Shown: positions 8,912-18,695, counted from the first letter of the stretch. The stretch: DNA of 59,986 bases from Psychrobacter sp. (GCF_030454045.1 NZ_JAKDJE010000010.1:1-59986); one strand, 5' to 3'. Numbers and translations are program-made. Notes: generated from the letters alone by a model not told the origin.

Positions 8912-9910
8912 ATGACCCAGCCTTCTACTTCTGATGACCGTTTGTCTCATGCTAGTCTGGCAGCAGAAGGTAGCAAGCTCACAAAAGGCGATGCTGGGCA
9001 GTCTTCTATGCTAGCTGATTCACAGCAACCTGCGATCGTACATCCGAACTTTGATCCCAAACGATCCCCCCTTGATCCTGCCAGACCATTGAGTGATATT
9101 CCTGAGCCTGCTCGTCGCCTAGATGGTCAGCTGCGCCGGCTTTATGGTAATTCGACGCGTTTTTATCAGCCTACTGAGGCCAGCTTATCCAAATGGTCAC
9201 TGATTGCGTCAGAAGCCTTGGCGGACCATCTATCGTTACTCAAGGCGGCACAGCTTGTCGAATTGCCTGATAGTTTTTATCAAAATCACAGTGATCAGCC
9301 CTTATTATCGCCATTATCAAAGATGACATTATTAGATATGTCAGATATCCAGCAGGCGATTCGTACCTATCCAAAACTCAATCGTTATGGGTTTGGCTCT
9401 GCTGATAGCGACGAGATGGCTGAGCCAAATAACAATGACAAAGTTAACGAGTCTTTAGCCTCTCTGCGCGCATTGACCAAGCGTTACAATCCTGATGAGC
9501 TACTAAGCAGTCTGTATGCCGATGATTGGCAAGTAATGTTGCAACCGCAGCAATTTGAGACAGGCGAGGGCAGTTTGGCAACGGATATTATGGCGTGTAG
9601 CGCTGCCGTTCATGCGCTAAAGCAATGCAGTACCCGCAAAAGTATCAATCATAGCTATAGCGCCGCACAAATTTGCCAGCACGTACGTAGTTATTTGCTC
9701 AGTCAGATTGTCTGTGAGCCTACGCAGCGCCATGCGTATCGTCAGATCCGAGTTTTTGCCGGTCACATTATTGTTGCGGCCTATCATTTAGGCTGGGAGA
9801 TACAAGTGCGAGCAGACAATCAGAGCTATTTTAATATCTCCTCGCGCAGTGGCTTGCTGACTCGCTATGCCAATATGCAAGATTATGAGATCAATGGTTG
9901 GTCAAGCTGA
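8912..9910 (+). CDS. Conserved hypothetical protein upstream of pyrE
   Basis: I do not recognise this 332-residue protein. The first 50 residues are low-complexity (Ser, Ala, Gln-rich) and are followed by a mostly helical soluble region with PARRLDGQLRRLYGNS and, near the C-terminus, HAYRQIRVFAGHIIVAAYHLGWEIQVRA. No signal peptide or membrane segment is seen. The start at 8912 is preferred because GGAG lies seven bases upstream; an in-frame codon at 8876 would add twelve hydrophobic residues. It is followed 61 bp later by pyrE on the same strand. Possibly Moraxellaceae-specific. Confidence 0.7.
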   Translation: MTQPSTSDDRLSHASLAAEGSKLTKGDAGQSSMLADSQQPAIVHPNFDPKRSPLDPARPLSDIPEPARRLDGQLRRLYGNSTRFYQPTEASLSKWSLIASEALADHLSLLKAAQLVELPDSFYQNHSDQPLLSPLSKMTLLDMSDIQQAIRTYPKLNRYGFGSADSDEMAEPNNNDKVNESLASLRALTKRYNPDELLSSLYADDWQVMLQPQQFETGEGSLATDIMACSAAVHALKQCSTRKSINHSYSAAQICQHVRSYLLSQIVCEPTQRHAYRQIRVFAGHIIVAAYHLGWEIQVRADNQSYFNISSRSGLLTRYANMQDYEINGWSS

Positions 9911-9971
9911 TCAATAATGCGTACAATAATGCAAATTTTTTGTCCCTCTTTTTGCTGATAGGAATGCCGTA

Positions 9972-10676
9972 ATGCCTCATGTACAACGCCCGCAAGATCC
10001 AATGTTTTCATCTCATCAATTTATTCAATTGGCTTTAGACAACCAAGTCCTCAAATTTGGCGAGTTTGTTCTCAAATCTGGGCGTATCAGTCCATATTTT
10101 TTTAATGCAGGGTTACTTGCCACGGGTGAGATGTTGTCATTGCTAGCACGTGGTTACGCTGATGCCTTGGCTGAGCAAATGAGTACGGAAAATAATGGCA
10201 CAGATCAGCAAGAGCTGGTCATTTTCGGTGCGGCTTATAAAGGTATTCCTTTTGTCGCAGCGACCGCGCAAGCGTTATGGCTACATCATGGCATCAATGC
10301 AAAATGGGGTTACAATCGTAAAGAAGCCAAAACCCACGGTGAAGGGGGCAATTTGGTCGGTGCTGACGTAAGTGGCAAGGCTGTTTGGGTGCTTGACGAT
10401 GTCATCACAGCAGGCACAGCGATGCGTGAAGTGGTCGAGATTTTAGAGCAAGCAGGGGCAAGTGTTGCTGGGATTATCGTCGCGCTTGATCGCAAAGAAA
10501 AAGGCCAAGCTGAGCATTCTGCTATCCAAGAGCTTGCAGCAACACTAGCAGTACCAGTACGGGCATTGGTCGATATCGATGATTTGATCAGCTATTTGGC
10601 AGACGAAAATAGCCAATATAAAGACGCGACCCAGTTAGCCAAAATGCAACATTACCGTGAGCAGTACGGCGTATAG
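9972..10676 (+). CDS. pyrE: Orotate phosphoribosyltransferase
   Basis: A 234-residue enzyme of pyrimidine biosynthesis that joins orotate to PRPP giving OMP. The N-terminal KFGEFVLKSGRISPYFFNAG segment is typical, the flexible loop contains YNRKEAKTHGEGG, and the PRPP-binding motif is VWVLDDVITAGTA at about residues 137-149. Length is slightly above the usual 213, with a short N-terminal addition and an insertion near residue 75. gshB follows 52 bp downstream on the same strand and may be cotranscribed. Confidence 0.96.
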   Translation: MPHVQRPQDPMFSSHQFIQLALDNQVLKFGEFVLKSGRISPYFFNAGLLATGEMLSLLARGYADALAEQMSTENNGTDQQELVIFGAAYKGIPFVAATAQALWLHHGINAKWGYNRKEAKTHGEGGNLVGADVSGKAVWVLDDVITAGTAMREVVEILEQAGASVAGIIVALDRKEKGQAEHSAIQELAATLAVPVRALVDIDDLISYLADENSQYKDATQLAKMQHYREQYGV

Positions 10677-10728
10677 TTAGGCACTGAGCCTGTTTTATAC
10701 CAATAATATAACGTAAGTGAGCCCTACT

Positions 10729-11712
10729 ATGAGTCAAACAATGAGCCAACAAAACCAAGAAAAATCGCTAAAAATACTCGTCATTATGGATCCTATCGAG
10801 CGGGTCAATTATAAAAAAGACACCAGTCTCGCTATGATGTGGGCCGCTCAAGACCGTGGTCATCAGCTTGGTTACTGTCAGATTCATGACTTGTGGTTGG
10901 ACCGTGGACAATTAATGGTCGATACTCAGCCGCTTACGGTGAAGCGTGATCCTGCAGATTTTTATACACTGGGTGATAAAACGACAGGCTCAGTTGCTGA
11001 CTATGACGTGATTTTGATGCGCAAAGACCCACCGTTTGATATGCGCTTTATTTATGCCACTTATATGCTTGATCATGCCAAAGCAGCAGGCGTGCTCGTG
11101 GTCAATGATCCGCAAGCCATCCGTGATTGTAATGAGAAATTATTTGCGACGTGGTTTAGTGAGTATATGAGCCCAACGATTGTGACCAGCAAACAGGCTC
11201 ACATTCGCAAGTTTATCGCTGAGCATCAAGATGTCATTGTCAAACCGCTAGATGGCATGGGCGGCACGGGTATTTTCCGTCTGACTGCGGATAGCCCAAA
11301 TATTGGGGCGACGCTTGAGATGCTCACAGAGCTTGAAACCTTGCCAATTATGGCGCAGCGTTATTTGCCAGAGATCGTCGATGGCGATAAGCGCGTACTT
11401 ATCGTTGATGGCGTTGTGGTCGACTATAGCTTGGCGCGTATACCGAGCAAAGGCGAGACGCGTGGCAACCTTGCCGCAGGTGGTCGCGGCGTTGCCATGC
11501 CATTGACTGATATCGAACGCCAAGTGGCAGAAGTTGTGGCACCAATTGTCAAAGAAAAAGGTCTGATGTTCGTGGGTTTGGACTTGATTGGCGGGCGTAT
11601 TACTGAGATTAATGTTACCAGTCCTACCTGTGTGCGCGAGATTGATGATCAGTGCGGTACCGATATCGCGACAGACTTTATCATGGCAATTGAGAATAAA
11701 TTGACCATATAG
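10729..11712 (+). CDS. gshB: Glutathione synthetase
   Basis: A 327-residue ATP-grasp enzyme that adds glycine to gamma-glutamylcysteine. The N-terminal ILVIMDPIERVNYKKDTSLAMM segment is the family hallmark (IMDPI, KKDTS). The ATP-grasp core contains VIVKPLDGMGGTGIFRL, and the C-terminal metal-binding region reads GLDLIGGRITEINVTSPTCVREI. The ATG at 10729 is preferred over GTG at 10717 because AAGTGAG lies ten bases upstream. It ends at a strong terminator. Its product would supply the glutathione used with S-formylglutathione hydrolase encoded at 55.3 kb. Confidence 0.95.
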   Translation: MSQTMSQQNQEKSLKILVIMDPIERVNYKKDTSLAMMWAAQDRGHQLGYCQIHDLWLDRGQLMVDTQPLTVKRDPADFYTLGDKTTGSVADYDVILMRKDPPFDMRFIYATYMLDHAKAAGVLVVNDPQAIRDCNEKLFATWFSEYMSPTIVTSKQAHIRKFIAEHQDVIVKPLDGMGGTGIFRLTADSPNIGATLEMLTELETLPIMAQRYLPEIVDGDKRVLIVDGVVVDYSLARIPSKGETRGNLAAGGRGVAMPLTDIERQVAEVVAPIVKEKGLMFVGLDLIGGRITEINVTSPTCVREIDDQCGTDIATDFIMAIENKLTI

Positions 11713-11762
11713 CCAGTTGAGTCGTATTGTTTTTTATAGTGGTTTTTGAGTGGTAAGTAATG

Positions 11763-11795
11763 CCAAGTCGTGCCAGATCATGGCTTGGTTTTTTT
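11763..11795 (+). terminator. Rho-independent terminator after gshB
   Basis: A ten-pair stem (CCAAGTCGTG against CATGGCTTGG, with two G-U pairs, loop CCAGAT) is followed by seven T. It separates the pyrE-gshB unit from the division cluster. Confidence 0.85.
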
Positions 11796-11940
11796 ATGGT
11801 TTTCGCTACATAAAGTGCTGTATATAAGATGAGGGTTTCCTCTATACTATGCGGGCTCTAAAAGTGTCGTTTTTTGGCTCATGACATGACAGTAGTGGGA
11901 CAACCCTTCATATCAGTAAAGTAAAGATAGGCAGATCTGC

Positions 11941-13026
11941 ATGAAAACACCGCATATATTGATGATGGCAGCTGGTACTGGTGGGCATGTTTTCCCAGCG
12001 CTTGCAGTCAGTGACGAGCTGACCAAACGCGGTGCAGTGATTCATTGGCTTGGAACACCAAATGGCATGGAAAACGGTTTGGTTGAGCCGACTGGCTATC
12101 CGTTTCATGCTATTAATATGCAAGGACTGCGCGGTAAAGGTGTGGGGCGACTGTTGAAGCTGCCAGTCACTTTACTGTCAGCGACGATGGCTGCGGTGAA
12201 AGTGATTCGCAGTAACCAGATCGATGTGGTCGTTGGGTTCGGTGGCTACGTGAGTGCGCCTGGTGGACTCGCTGCGCGCTTGACCAATACACCATTGATT
12301 ATTCATGAGCAAAACGCCATCGCTGGCATGAGTAATCGCTATCTATCAAAGTTGTCTACCAAAGTATTACAAGCCTTTGAGAACACTTTTGCCAATAGTG
12401 AGCAAGATGCCAAGCTTGAAACAGTTGGCAATCCTGTGCGTAACGCTATCACTGGAGTTACAGAGCCAACAACGCGCTACGATATGAGTGACCGCTCACC
12501 GCTTAAACTTTTAGTCGTTGGCGGCTCACTTGGTGCTCAAGTATTGAATGAGACCGTGCCAAAAGCGTTGGCGTTACTCAACCAGCCATTTGAAGTGCTG
12601 CACCAGTGTGGACGCAATAACGAAGCCGCTACTCAATCGGCTTATAGCGAACAAGATTTAAGCAAGCACCAGTTTACGGTACAGCCATTTATTGATGATA
12701 TGGCTGCAGCTTATAACTGGGCAGACATCATTGTTTGCCGTGCAGGTGCGTTGACGGTGACTGAAATCCAAAATGTCGGGATTGCCGCTATTTTTGTACC
12801 GCTACCACATGCCGTTGATGATCATCAAACGGCGAATGCGCGCACCCTGACTGATCATGAGGCGGCGATATTGTTACCGCAGCCTGAGCTAACGGCCAAA
12901 CGTTTAAGCGATGAGCTTAGCGTACTCAATCGAGATAAGTGCCTTAAGATGGCCAAAAAAGGTCATGCACTAGCCAATCGGAGTGCGAGTAAACAAGTGG
13001 CTGATATTATTTGGCAAGCCTTATAG
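11941..13026 (+). CDS. murG: Undecaprenyl-PP-MurNAc-pentapeptide-UDPGlcNAc GlcNAc transferase
   Basis: A 361-residue peripheral inner-membrane glycosyltransferase that converts lipid I to lipid II. It carries the N-terminal glycine-rich loop AAGTGGHVFPALAV at about residues 10-23, the second motif VVGFGGYVSAPGG, IHEQNAIAG, and the UDP-sugar-binding C-terminal portion with GGSLGAQVLN and CRAGALTVTEI. Length is normal for the family. It opens the wall/division cluster in this window; the proximal dcw genes (mraZ to ftsW) are not upstream, where a terminator and gshB lie instead. murC follows 86 bp later. Confidence 0.97.
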   Translation: MKTPHILMMAAGTGGHVFPALAVSDELTKRGAVIHWLGTPNGMENGLVEPTGYPFHAINMQGLRGKGVGRLLKLPVTLLSATMAAVKVIRSNQIDVVVGFGGYVSAPGGLAARLTNTPLIIHEQNAIAGMSNRYLSKLSTKVLQAFENTFANSEQDAKLETVGNPVRNAITGVTEPTTRYDMSDRSPLKLLVVGGSLGAQVLNETVPKALALLNQPFEVLHQCGRNNEAATQSAYSEQDLSKHQFTVQPFIDDMAAAYNWADIIVCRAGALTVTEIQNVGIAAIFVPLPHAVDDHQTANARTLTDHEAAILLPQPELTAKRLSDELSVLNRDKCLKMAKKGHALANRSASKQVADIIWQAL

Positions 13027-13112
13027 TTTCGGCTTTTGCCACTCGTTCTTTTTTACTGATCATATTTTACTGTCCTTCAATTTTTATTATCCCTTAATAA
13101 AGAGAAAATTTT

Positions 13113-14552
13113 ATGTCTACCTCTGCCAAAGCCCTACCTAAGCGTTTGATTGAAATACCAGAGATGCGCCGTATCCAGCATTTACATTTTATTGGTATTG
13201 GTGGCTCAGGCATGTGCGGTATCGCTGAGGTAATGAACAACCAAGGCTATCAGGTCAGTGGTTCTGATATTGCAGAAAGTTTGGTGACCAAGCGTCTACA
13301 ACAGATTGGCATCGAGATATCCATCGGCCATGATTCCAAAAACATTGCCAACGCCGACGTGATCGTCGTTTCATCAGCGATTGACCGTAGCAATCCTGAG
13401 GTCAAAGCCGCGCTTGAAGCTCGCCTACCAGTCGTACGCCGCGCCGATATGCTTGGCGAGTTGATGCGCTATCGTCATGGTATCGCGGTTGCAGGCGCTC
13501 ATGGTAAGACCACGACGACCAGTCTGCTGACGACGATGATGGCAGAGGGGCAATTGGATCCCACGTATGTGATCGGCGGTAAACTAAACGCTTCTGGTAA
13601 AAATGCAGCGCTAGGTAGTAGCCGTTTTTTGGTAGCAGAAGCGGATGAGTCTGATGCGTCATTTTTGTCACTACATCCGATGGCCGCGATTGTGACCAAT
13701 ATCGACCAAGATCACATGGAAACCTATGAGAACAGCTTCGATAAGTTAAAAGCTGCTTATATTCAGTTTTTGCAAAACATGCCGTTTTACGGGTTGGCCG
13801 TGGTATGCGGTGATGATCCTGAACTGTATGCGATGATTGATGATATTGGTCGCCCAGTATTGACCTTTGGCCTTGAGCCTTTTAATGATGTACAAGCCGT
13901 CGACTTGGTATCAGAGGGAACTAAGACGCACTTTACCGTATTGCGCCGTGACCGTGAACCGCTGCGTCTGACATTGAACATACCTGGTACGCATAATGTC
14001 TACAATGCACTGGCAGCCATCACCATGGCCACGGATGAAGGCGTAGATGACGCAGCGATTGAGCGTGCCCTACAGAAGTTTGCAGGGGTCGGCCGCCGAT
14101 TTGAGCAGCTTGCTTCTGTCGATATCGATGATGGCAATGTCTTGTTGATTGATGATTATGGTCATCATCCAAAAGAAGTAGACGCTACGATCAAAGCGGC
14201 TCGCCAAAGCTTCCCTGATCGCCGTTTGGTCATGCTATTCCAGCCGCATCGTTATAGCCGTACCCGTGATTGTTATGACGATTTTGTCGACGTACTATCA
14301 AGTGTTGATGAGCTGCTACTATTGGATGTATATTCAGCAGGGGAGAGTCCGATTGCAGGGGCTGATACCAAATCGTTGGCACGCAGTATCCGTTTGCGCG
14401 GTGAAGTTGAACCGACGATTATTGATAAAGACAATCTTGCGCCAGTTATGCAGCGTTTATTAAAAGCCAATGACATGCTTATCACCCAAGGTGCGGGTAA
14501 TGTAGGGCAGGTTGCTGTTGATTTGGCAGCCAATAACCTTTACATCAAGTAA
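13113..14552 (+). CDS. murC: UDP-N-acetylmuramate--L-alanine ligase
   Basis: A 479-residue cytosolic Mur ligase adding L-alanine to UDP-MurNAc. The N-terminal Rossmann loop is GIGGSGMCGIAEVM, the ATP-binding P-loop is GAHGKTTTTSLL at about residues 128-139, the central domain has EADESDASFL, and the C-terminal domain contains YGHHPKEV and QPHRYSRT. It is full length. AAAGAG lies upstream of the start. ddl begins 34 bp after its stop, implying cotranscription. Confidence 0.97.
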   Translation: MSTSAKALPKRLIEIPEMRRIQHLHFIGIGGSGMCGIAEVMNNQGYQVSGSDIAESLVTKRLQQIGIEISIGHDSKNIANADVIVVSSAIDRSNPEVKAALEARLPVVRRADMLGELMRYRHGIAVAGAHGKTTTTSLLTTMMAEGQLDPTYVIGGKLNASGKNAALGSSRFLVAEADESDASFLSLHPMAAIVTNIDQDHMETYENSFDKLKAAYIQFLQNMPFYGLAVVCGDDPELYAMIDDIGRPVLTFGLEPFNDVQAVDLVSEGTKTHFTVLRRDREPLRLTLNIPGTHNVYNALAAITMATDEGVDDAAIERALQKFAGVGRRFEQLASVDIDDGNVLLIDDYGHHPKEVDATIKAARQSFPDRRLVMLFQPHRYSRTRDCYDDFVDVLSSVDELLLLDVYSAGESPIAGADTKSLARSIRLRGEVEPTIIDKDNLAPVMQRLLKANDMLITQGAGNVGQVAVDLAANNLYIK

Positions 14553-14586
14553 GCTACCACCAAGCTCAAATTTAGGAACCATCTTC

Positions 14587-15666
14587 ATGACAACGAATAG
14601 TAAAGATAATCCAGAGCAAAAAAGCCAAGCAATTACCAATCCAGAGCCAGCGTTAGTCGCGGCTGCCCAAGCAAAAAAAAATAAGAGTGAGGCGAGCGGT
14701 GAGTCAAATAATATAGACAACGAGACGTCTATCAATGCACCAACTAGTTATGTCACAGACGCGAGTCAGTTCGGCAGGGTCGCTGTGGTCTATGGTGGTA
14801 GTAGTAATGAGCGCAGCGTGTCTTTGGATAGTGGGGCGGCCGTCTTGCAAGCGCTACAAAATCAAGGTGTCGATGCCACTCATTTTGACCCCAAGTACCA
14901 AGATATTACTGAGCTGCGTGAATATGACCGTGTGTTCAATGTTTTGCACGGTCGCGGCGGCGAAGATGGGTTGCTACAAGGTGTACTACAGTGGTTTGAT
15001 ATACCGCAGACAGGCTCAGGTATTTTGGCATCAGCGCTTGGCATGGACAAAGTGCGTACCAAACAGCTCTGGCAAGGTTGCGGCTTGTCAACGGCACCGT
15101 TTTCATTATTGACGGCAGACACTGACTGGCAGCAAGTGGTCAATATGCTAGGACTGCCGCTTATCATCAAGCCTGTTCACGAAGGTTCAAGTATTGGCAT
15201 GACCAAGGTCAATCATCTCGATGAATTGCCTGCGGCCTATGCTACTGCCGTACAGTGTGGCGACGCGGTGATGGCTGAGCGCTGGATTACTGGACGTGAG
15301 TTTACGATCGTGATTATCGATGATGAGGCTTATCCTGTTATTCGTCTTGAGCCTGCAGATATCACCAATTTCTATGATTTTGAAGCCAAGTACAATCGTA
15401 ACGATACCAGCTACTATATTCCTTGTGGATTGAGTGCTGCTGATGAGAAGCATCTGCAAGAGTTAAGTCTGGCGGCATTTCGTGCAGTAGATGCAAAAGG
15501 CTGGGGACGTATTGATGCCATGCAGGACGAAGCTGGCAATTTTTGGTTACTTGAGATCAATACTGTGCCCGGTATGACCAGTCATAGCCTAGTGCCGATG
15601 GCAGCCAAAGCGCGAGGCATGGACTTTGATGTCTTATGCTGGCACATATTATCGCAGACTGTATAA
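14587..15666 (+). CDS. ddl: D-alanine--D-alanine ligase with N-terminal extension
   Basis: An ATP-grasp ligase making the D-Ala-D-Ala dipeptide. The protein is 359 residues, about 50 longer than typical DdlB. The catalytic body begins only near residue 60 with FGRVAVVYGGSSNERSVSLDSG. The first 60 residues are a polar, Lys/Asn/Glu/Ala-rich segment, probably disordered. The ligase signatures HGRGGEDGLLQG, IIKPVHEGSSIGM and LLEINTVPGMTSHS are intact. The start at 14587 follows AGGAACC; upstream in-frame codons overlap the end of murC. A gap of about 500 bp follows before ftsQ, unusual for this cluster. Confidence 0.95.
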   Translation: MTTNSKDNPEQKSQAITNPEPALVAAAQAKKNKSEASGESNNIDNETSINAPTSYVTDASQFGRVAVVYGGSSNERSVSLDSGAAVLQALQNQGVDATHFDPKYQDITELREYDRVFNVLHGRGGEDGLLQGVLQWFDIPQTGSGILASALGMDKVRTKQLWQGCGLSTAPFSLLTADTDWQQVVNMLGLPLIIKPVHEGSSIGMTKVNHLDELPAAYATAVQCGDAVMAERWITGREFTIVIIDDEAYPVIRLEPADITNFYDFEAKYNRNDTSYYIPCGLSAADEKHLQELSLAAFRAVDAKGWGRIDAMQDEAGNFWLLEINTVPGMTSHSLVPMAAKARGMDFDVLCWHILSQTV

Positions 15667-16166
15667 TTTTTGATGCAGTCAATCTGGTTGCCATGATTAT
15701 TTTTTGACACAAATATCATAAGACACAACCTCACTAAATAGCGTCATTAAAGCAATGGCTGAAAATCCATTTATAGACGCATGCTTATAATCTTTTTAGC
15801 CAGTTAATGATAGCGATAAAAAGTCGTTAATGTGTCGCTAGAGCTGCTATAACACAGCTTCATGTAAACTTGTGTAAATTCAAGGCTACGAGTGAGGGTT
15901 GCGCTATTGTTTGACTATAAAATACGTTAATATTGTAAGAACAGTCTTGTTTTAGTAAGATTGGCATTTTTTGGAAAGTGGATCGGTAAGTTCTTCATAA
16001 CCTAAGAAAAATGTTACGTTTAAATAAGAATAATTAAAGGTCATCAATCGTTTTATTGATAGTTTTTGATAATATATTGCCTCAATCGGTTTCTGCACAT
16101 TATGTGCAGGTTTACATCAATAATGTGCATGATCAGTTTTATGCAAATATAGGGACAAAGGTCGTT
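15667..16166. other. 500-bp gap between ddl and ftsQ
   Basis: No gene is supported here. The stretch is AT-rich and probably contains one or more promoters for ftsQ-ftsA, but I cannot fix a convincing -35/-10 pair. It includes the palindrome CTGCACA-TTA-TGTGCAG at 16093-16109 and a related half-site AATGTGCA about 20 bases further on. An in-frame extension of ftsQ back to 16056 is possible but lacks conserved sequence. Confidence 0.6.
16093..16109. promoter_or_regulatory. Palindrome upstream of ftsQ, possible operator
   Basis: A perfect 7-bp inverted repeat (CTGCACA, spacer TTA, TGTGCAG) lies 58 bp before the ftsQ start, with a further TGTGCA copy at about 16124-16129. It could bind a dimeric regulator or form a small hairpin. 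No regulator can be named. Confidence 0.35.
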
Positions 16167-16961
16167 ATGGCTCAAACTGTCAACGAGGTAACTGACTTGA
16201 TGAGTGATAAAGCCGGTCGCCCAGCATCTAAATTCCAAGTACCGTCTTCGGTCAAATATCTTTTTATGATATTGGTATTAGGATTGCTCGTGTTGATACT
16301 GATAATGGGCGGTAAAGCGTTACGTGATGCACCGCCAGCTGAGATCCATGTTAGTAACCAAGGATTATCTACTGCTCAATACAACTCGTTGCAGGCAGTG
16401 ATGGATCAGCAAAAGGTGAGTAGCTTTTTTACTTCTGATTTACAAGCCTTGAGAGATATTACGACAGGCTTGGCTTGGGTTGACCAAGTGAGCATCTCAC
16501 GAGATTGGCAACGTGGTATTGTAGTCACCGCCTTACCTAAGCAAGCAGTGGCTAATTTTGGGACAGAGCGCTTAGTTGATGCCAAAGGCTCTGTGTTTGT
16601 ACCTGCTGATAGTAACGATTTAACGCAAGATCGCTTTGCTACATTGCAAGGTGAAATGGCTCAAGCGCCAGTCATTATGCAGCAAATGCAGCAAGTTAAC
16701 GATTGGTATGCGCCACTTGATATGCAAGTTGAAGACATCATTTTATCACCCAGAATGACTTGGCTGATTCGTTTTGATAATGGACTGCGTGTTATTGTTG
16801 ATAATGAAAACACGGCACAAAAATTACTGAATCTAAGCCAGTTATTGGGAAATCAATTGAGCGGACGCCGAGGTGAAATACAGTCGGTAGATTTGCGTTA
16901 CAAAAACGGTTTTACGATTGCGTGGGATATGTCAGCGCCAAAAACTGATGAGCATGAATGA
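16167..16961 (+). CDS. ftsQ: Cell division protein FtsQ
   Basis: A 264-residue bitopic inner-membrane protein that links early and late division proteins (FtsB/L in particular). A cytoplasmic N-terminus of about 34 residues is followed by one membrane segment (LFMILVLGLLVLILIMGG). Periplasmic POTRA-like and beta domains follow, with WVDQVSISRDWQRGIVVTALPKQAVA and the C-terminal DLRYKNGFTIAWD. Sequence similarity in this family is low, so the call rests on topology, the DLRY.NGF motif and position between ddl and ftsA. The start at 16167 is preferred (ACAAAGG upstream). Confidence 0.93.
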   Translation: MAQTVNEVTDLMSDKAGRPASKFQVPSSVKYLFMILVLGLLVLILIMGGKALRDAPPAEIHVSNQGLSTAQYNSLQAVMDQQKVSSFFTSDLQALRDITTGLAWVDQVSISRDWQRGIVVTALPKQAVANFGTERLVDAKGSVFVPADSNDLTQDRFATLQGEMAQAPVIMQQMQQVNDWYAPLDMQVEDIILSPRMTWLIRFDNGLRVIVDNENTAQKLLNLSQLLGNQLSGRRGEIQSVDLRYKNGFTIAWDMSAPKTDEHE

Positions 16962-17047
16962 TTTAAGCAATCGTAGGTAGTAGTAAATGAAATAGTGCTT
17001 GAGTCAAAACGATTTGCTCAAGATGAATAGTATATGTACAACATCAT

Positions 17048-17070
17048 AGCGTATTAATAACGCTTTTTTT
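17048..17070 (+). terminator. Weak terminator-like hairpin between ftsQ and ftsA
   Basis: A 5-bp stem (AGCGT/ACGCT, loop ATTAATA) is followed directly by seven T. A second small inverted repeat (CTTGAG/CTCAAG at 16998-17022) precedes it. The stem is short, so any termination is likely partial and could tune ftsQ against ftsA expression. Confidence 0.4.
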
Positions 17071-17129
17071 AATGATTCAATAGGGTGGCAGTATCTGCTC
17101 TCCTATTTAGTAATAATTTGTCTGGTACC

Positions 17130-18422
17130 ATGAAATATAACGAAAATTTGGTTGTTGTCCATCTAAGTGCCACGGCAGTATATGTCGTTATTGGCAACGT
17201 CGTCTCTGCAAAAGACATTCGTATTTTAGGTGTGGGACAAGTTAAGAATAGTGATTTTTATCAAGGCCAAATCAAGCATCGTGAACGTCTACAAGGTGCT
17301 ATCAAGCAAGCCATACAAGAAGCAGAAGACACTGCTAACTGCCGTGTTCATAGCGTGTGGTTGACCCTAGCGACCCCCGAGCTCTCTAGCAAGAACAGTG
17401 CTGGAGAAGTAAACGTTGAGGACGAGGTCGTAAGTGCCAAAGACATGGTGCAGGCATTATCCAATGCAAAATCGCGTGACCTACCCTCTGATTATTATTT
17501 GATGCACTGCTGCCAGCAAGGCATCTATATTGATGATCAGGATTTCATGGTTGATGATGTCATTGAGATGATGGCGCATAACATCACTGTGATGTACCAC
17601 ATGATGATGATGCCAGTTGCTAGCCGCCAAAATATTCAAAAACTATTACAAAGCTGCGATGTCGGTATTGACCATATCGTATTTGATGCAGTGACCAGTG
17701 CTGAATATAGTTTAATGACTGAAGAGCGCCAGCAAGGCGTATGCTTGGTAGACATTGGTGCTAGTACGACCAGTATCTGTGTCTATAAAGAAAATAAATT
17801 GATTTTTACGCACTGTATTGCTACTGGTAGCCACGAGGTCACCATGGATATCTCAGCTGATTTTGGTATATCGATGATTGAAGCTGAAAAGCTGAAAAAA
17901 TCTCATGGGACCGCTGATGCCAATAGCGTGGATCCAAGCTCGTTTTTCCTGTTTAAGCCCCATGGGTCGGGTGATGAAATCAATATTGGTATCTACAATT
18001 TAGCGCGCATCATTGAAGCGCGTTATGTGCAGATATTCACTGAAGTGGCTCGTCAATTACATGAGGCTGGTTTGATAGGTTACATTGACAAAGGTATCGT
18101 GCTGACAGGTGGCGGCAGTACTATCAAAGGTATGATACCGTTTGCTAAACGATTGCTAAAAATGCCAGTGGTATTGACCAATACGCACCCTGCTATCAGT
18201 GCTTACAATCATTTTGATAATGATGATTCGTTTAAGCAGCTTAATAGTCAGGTCAATGATCGGGCTTATCAAACGGCCTTTGGGACGCTATTGTATAGTC
18301 AAAGTGAGCAGTTTCGCCGCAGTGAAAAAAGCGAGCCTGATGCGATTCAGACCAATCGCGTGACAGGTGTCTTTCAAAGCGCAGGCAAACGTTTTGCTGA
18401 TGTATTGAAAAAAATATTGTAG
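17130..18422 (+). CDS. ftsA: Cell division protein FtsA
   Basis: An actin-like ATPase of about 430 residues that tethers FtsZ to the inner membrane. The phosphate-1 motif is VCLVDIGASTTSICVY (near residue 207) and the adenosine motif is GIVLTGGGSTIKGM. The C-terminal amphipathic helix appears as FQSAGKRFADVLKKIL, the membrane-binding tail. The ATG at 17130 is chosen because the conserved region begins there; a GTG at 17085 would add 15 unconserved residues. It lies 168 bp after ftsQ and 273 bp before ftsZ, whereas these genes commonly overlap in enterics. Confidence 0.96.
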   Translation: MKYNENLVVVHLSATAVYVVIGNVVSAKDIRILGVGQVKNSDFYQGQIKHRERLQGAIKQAIQEAEDTANCRVHSVWLTLATPELSSKNSAGEVNVEDEVVSAKDMVQALSNAKSRDLPSDYYLMHCCQQGIYIDDQDFMVDDVIEMMAHNITVMYHMMMMPVASRQNIQKLLQSCDVGIDHIVFDAVTSAEYSLMTEERQQGVCLVDIGASTTSICVYKENKLIFTHCIATGSHEVTMDISADFGISMIEAEKLKKSHGTADANSVDPSSFFLFKPHGSGDEINIGIYNLARIIEARYVQIFTEVARQLHEAGLIGYIDKGIVLTGGGSTIKGMIPFAKRLLKMPVVLTNTHPAISAYNHFDNDDSFKQLNSQVNDRAYQTAFGTLLYSQSEQFRRSEKSEPDAIQTNRVTGVFQSAGKRFADVLKKIL

Positions 18423-18695
18423 ACGATTTACGCATTAACACAGATACGGCGCAAGCATTTTGCAAGATGCATTTGAGATAGGCAAGAGACATCTGTAACT
18501 ATATTAAGCGTAATGCGCTAAACAAGAAAAGTGACACTTTAAGCGGTAATGACATATGATTGTCTACGCTGAATTATTTGATCCATAGCCCTGTTTTATT
18601 TAAATACATTTATATATAGTATGTCGATAGCGCACCGCATGAGTGCGTTACTACGTATCGATCTACACGCTATCTGCAACTGGAGAATCTTTTTT

